DNA of 60,066 nt from JAMLIN01 sp041676645. GTDB taxonomy: Bacteria > Pseudomonadota > Gammaproteobacteria > Burkholderiales > Burkholderiaceae_E. Below are positions 1 to 8,165 of the stretch, in pieces (position 1 is the first letter of the stretch; each line of letters begins with the position of its first letter). The notes below the pieces were generated by a model. It was not told the origin of the DNA, did no database searches, and saw nothing but the letters and a program-made list of their open reading frames with translations. Location: the NCBI GenBank assembly GCA_041676645.1, contig JBAYRO010000009.1, positions 1-60,066 of the forward strand, read 5' to 3'. A program made the translations under genes and the position numbers.

Positions 1-543
1 GGCCAGAAGCGCGACGAATGCGAACCAGGTCAGGCTGGACTGGCCGTGCGGCACGATGACGAGCGCGGCGAGCAGCGGCCCGAGGGCGCCGCCCGCCTGG
101 CCGCCGATCTGGAAGATGCCTTGAGCCAGCCCCTGCCGTCCGCCCGAGGCGTTGCGGGCCATGCGCGTCGCTTCCGGATGGAAAATCGACGAGCCGATCC
201 CGATGCAGGCCGCCGATACGAGGATCATGGCGTAGGTCGACGCGAAACCGAGCCCGACGAGACCCGCGAGCGTGAAGGTCATGCCGACGACCGTTGAATA
301 GGGCGCGGGATGGTGATCGGTGTAGTGGCCGACGACAGGCTGCAGCAGCGAGGCAGAGATCTGGAAGGTCAGCGTGATCATGCCGACCTGCACGAAGTCG
401 AGTGCGTAGACCTCCTTCAGGATCGGATAGATCGCCGGGATCAACGACTGGATCAGATCGTTCAGAAGATGCGTCAGGCTGAGGACCAGCAGAACCGCCA
501 GATGTGTCCGGGGCCGGCTGGAGAGGGATAGCGCCTGGCTCAT
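1..543 (-). CDS. fsr: Fosmidomycin resistance-type MFS exporter, 5' part (runs off left edge)
   Basis: Start is the ATG at 543; 181 codons are visible and the 3' part lies outside the window. The N-terminus reads as a cytoplasmic tail followed by the hydrophobic stretch containing HLLNDLIQSLIPAIYPILK, then LTFQISASLLQPVVGHYTD, which is the highly conserved start of the Fsr family. Later helices carry the MFS-typical IGIGSSIFHPEATRMA and the Gly-rich IFQIGGQAGGALGPLLAAL. Known family members are inner-membrane proton-driven drug exporters, first described for fosmidomycin. The natural substrate here is inferred, not seen. It is divergent from the toxin-antitoxin pair at 603, with 59 bases between the two starts. 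Confidence 0.85.
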   Translation of the reverse strand, partial: MSQALSLSSRPRTHLAVLLVLSLTHLLNDLIQSLIPAIYPILKEVYALDFVQVGMITLTFQISASLLQPVVGHYTDHHPAPYSTVVGMTFTLAGLVGLGFASTYAMILVSAACIGIGSSIFHPEATRMARNASGGRQGLAQGIFQIGGQAGGALGPLLAALVIVPHGQSSLTWFAFVALLA

Positions 544-563
544 GCTTGACGTCCATCAACGCA

Positions 564-591
564 CATGAATATCATGCCGCATGATTTCATG
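564..591. promoter_or_regulatory. Imperfect palindrome in the divergent fsr / antitoxin promoter region
   Basis: Two arms, CATGAATATCATG (564-576) and CATGATTTCATG (580-591), are near-perfect inverted copies around a 3-base centre, 12 bases before the antitoxin start. AbrB-type antitoxins usually bind palindromes overlapping their own promoter, so this is a plausible operator. It could also affect the divergent fsr gene. The binding is inferred. Confidence 0.4.
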
Positions 592-602
592 AAGAGAATA
601 CC

Positions 603-827
603 ATGCTCAAGACCGTCGGTGCCAGCGGCCAGCTCTCGCTGGGCAAGAAATACGCGGGTCAGCATTTCGAGATGAAGGTCGAAGCCGATGGACGCGTGGT
701 GCTGGTACCGGTACAGATCGTAGCGCGTGCCTCGGCCGCACCGGAGCTCCCTCGGTTCCGCCGCTTCAAGGTGTCTCGGATCGAGCCCGTATCGAGGGAT
801 GAGCTGCATGAACGCGGCGTTTCTTGA
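603..827 (+). CDS. AbrB/MazE-like antitoxin, partner of the PIN toxin
   Basis: A 74-aa protein starting at ATG 603, preceded by a weak AAGAGA ribosome site. Residues 4-40 (TVGASGQLSLGKKYAG, then a V-E-x-D-G-x-V-x-L-V-P strand pattern) look like a swapped-hairpin AbrB fold. The Pro/Arg-rich C-terminal half would be the toxin-wrapping tail. It overlaps the following PIN gene by 20 bases, the usual antitoxin-first arrangement. Expected role: neutralise the RNase toxin and autorepress through the palindrome at 564-591. The family assignment rests on the pattern and on context. Confidence 0.6.
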   Translation: MLKTVGASGQLSLGKKYAGQHFEMKVEADGRVVLVPVQIVARASAAPELPRFRRFKVSRIEPVSRDELHERGVS

Positions 828-1221
828 CACCAACATCCTGATCTACGCTCACCTGCAGGTTGAAGACGATCCTCGCTGCGAACGCGCATACCGTTTCCTG
901 CGGACTTCGACGCGCTTCGTCCTGAGCACACAGGTCATTGCCGAATATTCGGCACGGATGATCCGGCAGAAGCTGTCCGATGCGCATATCTACGGCAACG
1001 TGGAAGCCCTGCTCACATATTACGACGTCCGTGATGTCTCCTCATCGACGCTACGCACTGCCTGGGGAGTACGTCAGCGCTATGGCTTTGCCTACCGGGA
1101 CAGCCAGATCGTCGCGTCCGCCCTCGAGGCGGGCTGCGACACGCTGTACACCGAGGATCTTCAGCACGGCCAGGTCATCGAGAAGAGACTGACGCTGGTC
1201 AATCCGCTGCTTGGCGATTGA
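808..1221 (+). CDS. PIN-domain RNase, VapC-like toxin
   Basis: A 137-aa protein. The ATG at 808 is chosen because AGGGA sits about 10 bases upstream and because it opens directly into the PIN core MNAAFLDTNILIYAH. The expected acidic metal-binding residues are all present: D7 (LDTN), E46 (VIAE), D98 (YRDSQ) and E116/D117 (YTEDL). PIN toxins of this type are Mg-dependent endoribonucleases that cut tRNA, rRNA or mRNA; the target cannot be read from sequence. The gene overlaps its likely antitoxin. It sits between fsr and tRNA-Gly, a place where small mobile modules often settle. Confidence 0.8.
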   Translation: MNAAFLDTNILIYAHLQVEDDPRCERAYRFLRTSTRFVLSTQVIAEYSARMIRQKLSDAHIYGNVEALLTYYDVRDVSSSTLRTAWGVRQRYGFAYRDSQIVASALEAGCDTLYTEDLQHGQVIEKRLTLVNPLLGD

Positions 1222-1350
1222 CCGTCACTACGCCAGGTGGATTGGCTCTGCTGCCGAGCGCCTCGAGGTCGAGAAGACCGAGGCAGCTTTCAGGATGAAT
1301 TCATGATCGCAGAAGCGCTCTTTGCAACCAATTGAATTCATTGGGAATTC

Positions 1351-1426
1351 TGGAGCGGGAAACGAGTCTCGAACTCGCGACCTCAACCTTGGCAAGGTTG
1401 CGCTCTACCAACTGAGCTATTCCCGC
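1351..1426 (-). tRNA. tRNA-Gly (GCC)
   Basis: The minus strand folds as a complete 76-nt tRNA. The acceptor arm GCGGGAA pairs with TTCCCGC, the D-arm is GCTC..GAGC, the anticodon arm is CCTTGCCAAGG with anticodon GCC, the T-arm is GAGTTCGAGACTC, and CCA is encoded. It lies upstream of pgsA's 3' end, as in related genomes that have tRNA genes after uvrC-pgsA. The 129 bases between it and the PIN gene hold nothing I can assign. Confidence 0.97.
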
Positions 1427-1469
1427 GGACATCACGCCTGTGCTTGCGCGAAGACAGAGATTATAACGG

Positions 1470-2030
1470 CTATTTTTCGGCCCGCAAGTAGGGACGGGCC
1501 CGCTGCAGGTAGTAGAACATCGACCACACGGTCAGCACCGCGGCGATCACGATGAGCACGGTGCCGACGTGACGCGTCGCGATCCCGAGTATCCGCGCGT
1601 CCAGCAGCAGCAGCGGTATCGCGACGAGCTGCGAAGCCGTCTTGAACTTGCCGATCTTGTGGACCGCCACGCTGGCATGCGCCCCGATCCGGGCCATCCA
1701 TTCGCGCAGCGCCGAGATGGCGATCTCGCGCCCGACGATGATCACCGCGATGAGGCCATCGACGCGACCGAGCTGCACCAGCATCACGAGCGCCGCGCAG
1801 ACCAGCAGCTTGTCCGCGACCGGATCGAGGAAGGCGCCGAACGCCGTGGTCTGGCCGAGGCGGCGCGCCAGGTAGCCGTCGACCCAGTCGGTCACCGCGG
1901 CGACGATGAACATCGTCGTGGCGATCAGGTTCTGGTGCCAGGTGCTGAGCGGCAGGTAGTAGACGGCCACCAGCAGCGGGATCGCCAGCATGCGGCCCCA
2001 GGTCAGGATGATGGGAAGGTTGATCGGCAT
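1470..2030 (-). CDS. pgsA: CDP-diacylglycerol--glycerol-3-phosphate 3-phosphatidyltransferase
   Basis: A 186-aa inner-membrane enzyme making phosphatidylglycerophosphate, the committed step to phosphatidylglycerol and cardiolipin. The CDP-alcohol phosphotransferase signature D-x2-D-G-x2-A-R-x8-G-x3-D-x3-D is complete: D48, D51, G52, A55, R56, G65, D69 and D73. Several hydrophobic helices follow. The start MPINLPIILTWGRM matches the usual PgsA N-terminus; the open frame continues upstream without similarity. It lies 43 bases downstream of uvrC in the same direction, so it is probably cotranscribed. Confidence 0.96.
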   Translation of the reverse strand: MPINLPIILTWGRMLAIPLLVAVYYLPLSTWHQNLIATTMFIVAAVTDWVDGYLARRLGQTTAFGAFLDPVADKLLVCAALVMLVQLGRVDGLIAVIIVGREIAISALREWMARIGAHASVAVHKIGKFKTASQLVAIPLLLLDARILGIATRHVGTVLIVIAAVLTVWSMFYYLQRARPYLRAEK

Positions 2031-2073
2031 CGCGCCCGTCTTTCCGGAAAAAGCCTTCTGCCCCGACACCGTG

Positions 2074-4086
2074 TCATCCGTGCAGGTTCCGGTATATCTG
2101 TTCGGCCAGCTTGCGGCTGACCCCGTCGACCGAGGCGAGATCCTCGACACTGGCCGACATGATGCCACGCAGGCCACCGAACCGGGCGAGCAGCCGCTGG
2201 CGGCGCCTGGGGCCGACTCCTTCGATCTCCTCGAGCCGCGACCGGCTGCGTGCCTTGCCGCGACGGGCCCGCATTCCGGTGATCGCGAAGCGATGGGCCT
2301 CGTCGCGGATCTGGGCGACGAGCATCAGCGCCGCCGAATCGCGCCCCAGCGCGACCGGCTCGCGCCCGTCGGCGAAAACCAGGGTCTCGAGGCCGACCCG
2401 TCGCCCTTCCCCCTTGGCCACGCCAACGAGGATGCCGGCATCGATGCCGATCTCGGCGAACACCTGGCGCGCCACTTCGACCTGGCCGCGGCCACCGTCG
2501 ATGAGGACGATGTCGGGAATGCGGATGGCGGCGCCACCCTGGCGGCGCCTGCCGGTTCCGGCAGCCGGGGCCGGCGCCTCGTCATCGGCGGAGGCTGCCT
2601 CGATGTCGACGCCCGCCTCCGGTCCGGACACCTCGTGCCCTGCTTCGCTCCCCTCGGCCGGATCCGGCGCGGGCGCTTCCGATTCCATGCCGGCGTCGAG
2701 CGTGAGCCCACCATAGCGCCGTGTCAGCACCTGGCGCATTGCCGCGTAGTCGTCGCCCGGCGTGATGCCGGAGATGTTGAAGCGCCGGTACTGGCTGCTC
2801 TGCATCGCGTGGTTCTCGTAGACGACGCAGGACGCCTGGGTCGCCTCGCCGGCCGTATGCGAGATGTCGAAGCATTCGATGCGCAATTCGCCGAGATCCC
2901 GTTCCTCGGTGATGCCGAGCGCCTCCGCCAGCGCCCGCGTCCGCGCCTGTTGCGAGCCCTCCTCGGCGAGCACCCGGGCCAGCGCGATGGCCGCATTGTT
3001 CTCGGCCATTTCGAGCCAGCGCCGCCGCGCGGACTGCGGCTGGCGCACCCAGCTCACGGCCCGCCCCGCCCGCTCGACGAGCCAGTCCATCACCGCCTGC
3101 GAGGGTTTCGGCTCCGCGCACACGATCACCGGGGGAACGAAGGCTTCCGAATAGTGCTGCACCACGAAGGCCTCGAGCAGTTCGGCACGCGCATCGACAT
3201 GATCGATATCGCTCGCATGCAGCGGAAAATGCGCCTTGTCGCCCAGATGCCGGCCACCGCGGACCATGGCGAGGTCCACGCAGACCCGCCCGCCGCTGGC
3301 CGCGACCGCGATGATGTCGGCGTCGACGTCACTGCCCGATTCCATGGAGTGCTGCGACAGTACGCCCGACAGGGCGCCCATCCGGTCGCGCCAGACCGCG
3401 GCTTCCTCGTAACGCATGTCGGCGGCGGCTTCCTGCATGCGGCGCTCGAGCCCGTCGAGGACATCCTGGTGGGCGCCGCCGAGAAAGCGCACCGCATCCT
3501 CGACATCGCGCTGGTACGCCTCCTGGTCGATCAGTCCGACGCAGGGCGCCGTGCAGCGGCCGATCTGGTAGAGCAGGCAGGGCCGGGACCGGTTCGCGAA
3601 CACCGTGTCCTCGCAGGTCCGCAGCCGGAACACCTTCTGCAGCAGGCCGATCGCCTGGCGAACCGACCAGGCGTTGGGATAGGGGCCGAAGTAATGCCCC
3701 TGGCGATCGACGCCGCCGCGATAGTAGGCCAGGCGCGGATACGCATGCGCCGTGAGCCGGACATAGGGATAGGACTTGTCGTCCCGGAACAGGATGTTGT
3801 AGCGCGGATGCCCGGTCTTGATCAGGTTGTTCTCGAGCAGCAGCGCTTCCGCCTCGGAACGGGTGACCGTCGTCTCGATCCGGTGGACCCGGGCCACCAT
3901 GAGCGCGATCCGCGGTGACAGCGCGGCGGCGTCCCGGAAGTACGAGGACACCCGCTTGCGCAGGTCGCGCGCCTTGCCGACGTAGAGCAGGGCATCGTCG
4001 GCGCCGAACATCTGGTACACGCCGGGCCGATGGGGAAGCCGTGCGACATAGCCGTGCAGGTCGACTTCGGGCCTGTCACCGCCCAT
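2074..4086 (-). CDS. uvrC: Excinuclease ABC subunit C
   Basis: A 670-aa nucleotide-excision-repair nuclease that makes both incisions after UvrAB loading. In order it has an N-terminal GIY-YIG domain (PGVYQMFGADDALLYVGKA), a Cys-rich segment (CLLYQIGRCTAPC), a UvrB-binding UVR motif (MQEAAADMRYEEAAVWRD), the RNase H-like C-terminal nuclease (ECFDISH; DIVLIDGGRGQ) and terminal helix-hairpin-helix repeats (IEGVGPRRRQRLL, VDGVSRKLAEQIY). An Ala/Glu/Pro-rich insert at about residues 461-523 separates the two halves of the nuclease domain; a similar linker occurs in other betaproteobacteria. It follows acpS by 21 bases. Confidence 0.97.
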   Translation of the reverse strand: MGGDRPEVDLHGYVARLPHRPGVYQMFGADDALLYVGKARDLRKRVSSYFRDAAALSPRIALMVARVHRIETTVTRSEAEALLLENNLIKTGHPRYNILFRDDKSYPYVRLTAHAYPRLAYYRGGVDRQGHYFGPYPNAWSVRQAIGLLQKVFRLRTCEDTVFANRSRPCLLYQIGRCTAPCVGLIDQEAYQRDVEDAVRFLGGAHQDVLDGLERRMQEAAADMRYEEAAVWRDRMGALSGVLSQHSMESGSDVDADIIAVAASGGRVCVDLAMVRGGRHLGDKAHFPLHASDIDHVDARAELLEAFVVQHYSEAFVPPVIVCAEPKPSQAVMDWLVERAGRAVSWVRQPQSARRRWLEMAENNAAIALARVLAEEGSQQARTRALAEALGITEERDLGELRIECFDISHTAGEATQASCVVYENHAMQSSQYRRFNISGITPGDDYAAMRQVLTRRYGGLTLDAGMESEAPAPDPAEGSEAGHEVSGPEAGVDIEAASADDEAPAPAAGTGRRRQGGAAIRIPDIVLIDGGRGQVEVARQVFAEIGIDAGILVGVAKGEGRRVGLETLVFADGREPVALGRDSAALMLVAQIRDEAHRFAITGMRARRGKARSRSRLEEIEGVGPRRRQRLLARFGGLRGIMSASVEDLASVDGVSRKLAEQIYRNLHG

Positions 4087-4107
4087 CAGCGGCCTCCAGC
4101 GGAAATA

Positions 4108-4551
4108 TCAGCGCTGTGTCTCACCGGCATGCCCCAGCCCGGGCGCGGTTCGGGATGCCTCGAGGATCACGAAGGCGAGCACCGCATCCGATTCATCCGA
4201 CAGCGAGACATGGGCCACCAGGCCGCGCTCCTCGAGCAGGGGCGCCAGCGCCTTGCGAGCCACCGCGATCGGCTTGCCCCGCCGGTCGTTGAGGATCTGC
4301 AGCGAGAGCAGGGTCATCGGCCCGCGCAGGCCGATCCCGAGCGCCTTGGAGAAGGCTTCCTTGCCGGCGAAGCGCTTGGCCAGGTAGCGTGCCGCATAAC
4401 CTTCGCCGTGCCCGTCCTTGCCGCGCCGGCGGTGGAACTCGACGAGTTCTTCCGGTCCGAGCACCCGTCGCGCGAAGCGATCCCCCCAGCGCGCGAGCAG
4501 TATCTCGATGCGCTCCAGCCGGACGATATCCGTACCGATTCCGACGATCAT
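4108..4551 (-). CDS. acpS: Holo-[acyl-carrier-protein] synthase
   Basis: A 147-aa phosphopantetheinyl transferase that moves 4'-phosphopantetheine from CoA onto the ACP serine (S37 of the AcpP encoded at 14233-14472). The family signatures are seen: IVGIGTDIVRLERIE with the Mg-binding Asp near residue 8, and RYLAKRFAGKEAFSKALG with the metal/base Glu. The C-terminal tail beyond about residue 130 is a little longer than usual. The ATG lies one base past the pdxJ stop codon, so translation is probably coupled. Confidence 0.95.
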   Translation of the reverse strand: MIVGIGTDIVRLERIEILLARWGDRFARRVLGPEELVEFHRRRGKDGHGEGYAARYLAKRFAGKEAFSKALGIGLRGPMTLLSLQILNDRRGKPIAVARKALAPLLEERGLVAHVSLSDESDAVLAFVILEASRTAPGLGHAGETQR

Positions 4552-4552
4552 C

Positions 4553-5308
4553 TCAATGGCGCCCGGCCGCCTCGCGCATCAGCCGCTTCATCTCGCGCAC
4601 CGCTTCGCGCAGACCGATGAACAGGGCGCGCGAGACGATCGCATGGCCGATGTGGAGCTCGCGCACCCCGGCCAGCGCGGCCACCGGCTGGACATTGAAG
4701 TAGTTGAGCGCATGCCCGGCGTTGAAGCGCATGCCGCACGCGAGGATGGCCTCGCCGGCGGCGCGGATGCGCCGCAGCTCCTCCTGTACCGCCGGGCTGT
4801 CGACATCGCGACCGCGGTCGTGGAAGGCGTGCGCATACGGACCGGTATGGACCTCGCAGACGCGCGCACCGATGCGCTGCGCCGCCTCGACCTGGGCGGG
4901 ATCGGCGTCGATGAACACGCTGCTCACGATGCCCGCATCGTCCAGGCGGGCCACCGCGTCGCGCAGCATCGCTTCCTGGCCGACGATGTCCAGGCCCCCT
5001 TCGGTGGTCACCTCGTGGCGCCCCTCGGGTACCAGCATCGCCATCTCCGGCTTGAGCTCGCAGGCGATCGCGAGCATCTCGGTGGTCGCCGCCATCTCGA
5101 GGTTGAGCTTGATCTGGGTCAGGTCGCGCAGCCGGCGGACATCCTCGTCGTGGATGTGGCGGCGGTCTTCCCGCAGGTGGACGGTGATGCCGTCCGCCCC
5201 GCCCAGATGGGCCTCGACCGCGGCCCAGACCGGGTCGGGCTCGTAGGTCCGGCGCGCCTGCCGTACGCTGGCGACGTGGTCGATGTTGACACCGAGTTCG
5301 ATCATCAT
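4553..5308 (-). CDS. pdxJ: Pyridoxine 5'-phosphate synthase
   Basis: A 251-aa TIM-barrel enzyme that condenses 1-deoxyxylulose 5-phosphate with 3-amino-2-oxopropyl phosphate, the last ring-forming step of vitamin B6 synthesis. It opens with ELGVNIDHVASVRQARRT and carries DGITVHLREDRRHI and GPYAHAF, all PdxJ hallmarks. The start could be either of two adjacent Met codons. It lies in the conserved recO-pdxJ-acpS order, 42 bases after recO. Confidence 0.96.
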   Translation of the reverse strand: MMIELGVNIDHVASVRQARRTYEPDPVWAAVEAHLGGADGITVHLREDRRHIHDEDVRRLRDLTQIKLNLEMAATTEMLAIACELKPEMAMLVPEGRHEVTTEGGLDIVGQEAMLRDAVARLDDAGIVSSVFIDADPAQVEAAQRIGARVCEVHTGPYAHAFHDRGRDVDSPAVQEELRRIRAAGEAILACGMRFNAGHALNYFNVQPVAALAGVRELHIGHAIVSRALFIGLREAVREMKRLMREAAGRH

Positions 5309-5350
5309 GCTTCCTGTGGGCAGGACCCGCCGCGTTGCGGCGGTCTCGCG

Positions 5351-6094
5351 CTAGAGCCGTTGCAGATCGACGAGGATCTGCCGCGTATTGAGCGGCGCGC
5401 CATCGAGGTGCGACGCCAGCACCGCCCTCGTGAGGTATTTTGCCTGTTGTCGGCTGTCGGGGGTTTCGAACTGCCCGGAGTCGAGGGCGATCAGGGTCTG
5501 GCCCGACACCGCGGGCCCCCCCTCGCCGGCCAGCGCCGGCCGGAAACCCATGCCCGGGCTCCACGCATAGTCGGTATCCGGCGCGATCGGCCGGCCCTCG
5601 GCATCATGCGCGAGATCCGGCGCATAGCCGGTTTCGCGCAGCAGCAGCCATTCGAAGCGGCGCAGGGTCTCGTCGATCGAGGCGCCGGCCGACAGCGCCC
5701 CCAGCGCCTTCTCGTAGCCGTCGAAGAGCGCCGGATGGGGATCCTCGCGCGGCAGCAGCCGGATCAGGAGCTCGTTCATGTAGAACGCGCTCAGCAGGGC
5801 CTGGCCGGCCGGCGAGGTGAGCCCGCCGCGCCATTCGGCGCCGATCAGGGTGCGCAGTTCATTGCGTCCGCTCCAGCCCACGGTCAGCGGCTGGAACTGC
5901 AGGAGCACGGCACGCAGCGCCGAGCGGGGCCGCTTCGCGCCCTTGGCAACCGCGCCGATGCGGCCATGGTTCCGCGAGAACAGGTCGACGACCAGGCTCG
6001 TCTCACGATAGGGGACCATGTGCAGGAGGAAAGCGGGCTCCTCCCCGACCCGATGGCCGCTGCCACCCGCTGCGCCGGACACCACGCCGCTCAC
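5351..6094 (-). CDS. recO: DNA repair protein RecO
   Basis: A 247-aa recombination mediator that helps RecR load RecA on SSB-coated DNA in the RecFOR pathway. It has an N-terminal OB-fold (FLLHMVPYRETSLVVDLFSRNHGR, AVAKGAKRPRS) and a helical C-terminal domain (FYMNELLIRLLPREDPHPALF, FEWLLLRETGYAPDL). The start is a GTG at 6094 that overlaps the era stop in a GTGA, suggesting coupled translation. The usual C-terminal zinc cysteines are not evident, as in many proteobacterial RecO proteins. Confidence 0.94.
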   Translation of the reverse strand: MSGVVSGAAGGSGHRVGEEPAFLLHMVPYRETSLVVDLFSRNHGRIGAVAKGAKRPRSALRAVLLQFQPLTVGWSGRNELRTLIGAEWRGGLTSPAGQALLSAFYMNELLIRLLPREDPHPALFDGYEKALGALSAGASIDETLRRFEWLLLRETGYAPDLAHDAEGRPIAPDTDYAWSPGMGFRPALAGEGGPAVSGQTLIALDSGQFETPDSRQQAKYLTRAVLASHLDGAPLNTRQILVDLQRL

Positions 6095-6981
6095 TCGTAG
6101 CCGTAGGCCCGCAGGCTCTGCTCGGTGTCGGCCCAGCCGGACCGGACCTTGACGAAGATCTCGAGGAAGACCCGGGCGCCGACCAGGCGTTCGAGGTCCA
6201 TGCGCGCTTCGCTGGCGATCCGCTTGATGCGCTCGCCGCCCTTGCCGAGCACGATGCCCTTCTGGCTGTCGCGATCGACCAGCACGACCGCGCTGATCCG
6301 GCGCAGATTCGGAAGCACCTCGTACTGTTCGACGAGCACCGTGCTTTCGTAGGGCAGTTCATCGCCGAGAAGCCGGAACAGCTTCTCGCGGATCAGCTCG
6401 CCGGCGAGGAAGCGTTCGCTGCGATCGGTCAGCTCGTCATCGTCGTAGGCGCGAGGCCCCGCCGGCAGGCGTTTCGCGCAGAGTTCCACCAGCAGGTCGA
6501 CCTGGTAGCCGCTGCGGGCGCTGATGGGCACGTATTCGTCGAAATCGCGCACATCCCGGGCGATCTCGACGAGCCGCATCAGGCGCGCCCGGTCCCGGGC
6601 GGCGTCGGTCTTGTTGATCGCCAGCATCACCGGCCGGTCGGTGGGCAGCAGCCTGGCCAGGCGCGCATCGGCCTCGGTCCAGCCGTGACCGTCGCACACC
6701 TGCACCACCACGTCGGCATCGGCGGCAACCTGGCGCGCCGTGCGGTTGAGCACCCGGTTCAGGGCCCCGCCGCTGCGCGTCTGGTAGCCGGGACTGTCGA
6801 GGAACAGCAACTGGGCATGAGGCAGGGTATGGACGCCCATGATGCGATGGCGCGTCGTCTGGGGCCGATCCGCGGTGATGGCGAGCTTCTGGCCCACGAT
6901 CCGGTTGAGCAGGGTCGACTTTCCGACATTGGGCCGGCCGACGATGGCGACGTAGCCGCAACGATGTTCCGGGGAAGCCAT
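6091..6981 (-). CDS. era: GTPase Era
   Basis: A 296-aa essential GTPase that binds 16S rRNA near its 3' end during 30S maturation. The G motifs are clear: GRPNVGKST (G1), a conserved Thr pair in RPQTTRHRI (G2), DSPG (G3), NKTD (G4) and SAR (G5). A C-terminal KH domain follows, including GIVLGKGGERIKRI. I chose ATG 6981 (MASPEHRCGYVAIVG) because it matches the family N-terminus; another ATG at 7038 would add 19 residues and overlap rnc. The order rnc-era-recO is classic. Confidence 0.96.
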   Translation of the reverse strand: MASPEHRCGYVAIVGRPNVGKSTLLNRIVGQKLAITADRPQTTRHRIMGVHTLPHAQLLFLDSPGYQTRSGGALNRVLNRTARQVAADADVVVQVCDGHGWTEADARLARLLPTDRPVMLAINKTDAARDRARLMRLVEIARDVRDFDEYVPISARSGYQVDLLVELCAKRLPAGPRAYDDDELTDRSERFLAGELIREKLFRLLGDELPYESTVLVEQYEVLPNLRRISAVVLVDRDSQKGIVLGKGGERIKRIASEARMDLERLVGARVFLEIFVKVRSGWADTEQSLRAYGYE

Positions 6982-7018
6982 TGCCGGGTCGGCGGCAGCC
7001 GGCCCGGGGGGATTTATC

Positions 7019-7810
7019 TCAGGCACGGCGAACCGCATCGGATATCGGTTCGGGCGTCCTGCCGGCGACCGAGCGGCCCCGCCGGGCGCCATTGCCGGCG
7101 CCGGAACGGGCCCGGGCCGCCTCGAGCGCGAGCTTGGCGGCCGCCTGCTCGGCGGCACGGCGGCTGCCCCCGCTGCCGAGCACCTGGATATCGAGCCTGG
7201 GAATGGCGCACTCGACCTCGAACATCTGCTTGTGGGCCGCGCCGTGGGTCGCGACGACCGAGTACAGCGGCAGGGGCAGCTTGCAGCCCTGCAGATGCTC
7301 CTGCAGCAAGGTCTTGGCGTCCTTGCCGAGGGTGCGCGGATCGACCGTGCGCAGGATCGGTCGGTAGAGCCCGCCGATGACGCGCTCGGCGACCTCGAAG
7401 CCGGCATCGAGGTAGATCGCGCCGAAAACCGCCTCGAGGGTGTCGGCGAGGATCGAGGGACGGCGGGCGCCGCCGCTCTTGCGTTCGCCCTCGCCCAGCA
7501 GCAGTTCGCTGCTCAGATCGAGCCCCTGGGCGATCTCGTAGAGCGACTGCTGGCGCACCAGGTTGGCGCGCACCCGCGAGAGATCGCCTTCGTCGAGCTG
7601 CCCGTAGGTCCGGTAGAGAAGCGCCGCGACCACGCCGCTGAGAATCGCGTCGCCGAGGAATTCGAGCCTTTCGTTGTGGGGCTGGCCATAGCTGCGATGG
7701 GTCAGTGCCTGGCGCAACAGCGAGACGTCCGAGAACTCGTGGCCGAGCCGGGCCTGGAGTTCGTCGTGGGGCATGGGTCCGGTTTCAACGGCTGGCGCTG
7801 CTGCCTGCAT
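7019..7810 (-). CDS. rnc: Ribonuclease III
   Basis: A 263-aa dsRNA-specific endonuclease for rRNA precursor and antisense-RNA processing. The RNase III signature NERLEFLGDAIL and the second acidic motif DTLEAVFGAIYLD supply the Mg ligands. A dsRNA-binding domain (DAKTLLQEHLQG ... GSGGSRRAAEQAAAKLALE) follows, then a basic tail of about 40 residues. The first start (ATG 7810) overlaps the upstream DUF4845 gene by 26 bases; the ATG at 7774 (MPHDELQARLG) is an equally good candidate. Confidence 0.95.
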   Translation of the reverse strand: MQAAAPAVETGPMPHDELQARLGHEFSDVSLLRQALTHRSYGQPHNERLEFLGDAILSGVVAALLYRTYGQLDEGDLSRVRANLVRQQSLYEIAQGLDLSSELLLGEGERKSGGARRPSILADTLEAVFGAIYLDAGFEVAERVIGGLYRPILRTVDPRTLGKDAKTLLQEHLQGCKLPLPLYSVVATHGAAHKQMFEVECAIPRLDIQVLGSGGSRRAAEQAAAKLALEAARARSGAGNGARRGRSVAGRTPEPISDAVRRA

Positions 7811-8165
7811 AGTCGAACACCAGGCTGGCGGGGCCCGCCAGCGGGATCCGCTTCTCGTAGGCGAAACTGACGACCGGCCCGTCCGGACTGCGCTCGATGA
7901 TCAGGTCGGCGCCGCGGATCGAGGAGATGTCGTCGATCGCGGCATGGCGATCGAAGGCCCGGCGGATGCCTTCGGGGGTTCCGCTCGCATCCTGCGCCGA
8001 CTTGTTGACGGCGCTGACGATGGCCCGGTATTCGATGAAGCCCGGGATCGCCGGCATCAGGACGATCACCACGATCGCCACCACGATCGCGGCGATGATC
8101 AGGTTGATGAGACCGAGCCCGCCCTGGCGGTCTCGGCTTGCCGGCATGCTGGCGGGTATTGTCAT
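7785..8165 (-). CDS. DUF4845 family single-pass membrane protein
   Basis: A 126-aa protein with a short basic N-terminus (PASRDRQGG), one long hydrophobic helix (LGLINLIIAAIVVAIVVIVLM) and an extracytoplasmic domain of about 85 residues. The position between lepB and rnc and the helix-then-small-domain layout match the DUF4845 family, whose function is not established. Its N-terminus also resembles a pseudopilin-like GLGLINLI start. The ATG overlaps the lepB stop (ATGA), so it is cotranslated with lepB. Confidence 0.8.
   Translation of the reverse strand: MTIPASMPASRDRQGGLGLINLIIAAIVVAIVVIVLMPAIPGFIEYRAIVSAVNKSAQDASGTPEGIRRAFDRHAAIDDISSIRGADLIIERSPDGPVVSFAYEKRIPLAGPASLVFDYAGSSASR

Noticed and set aside
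1990..3918. Open frame of 642 codons opposite uvrC
   Set aside because: Antisense of a well-conserved gene, composition driven by codon bias.
6982..7407. Upstream extension of the era frame
   Set aside because: It runs through rnc on the same strand in another frame; the residues are Arg/Ser/Pro-rich and unlike Era.
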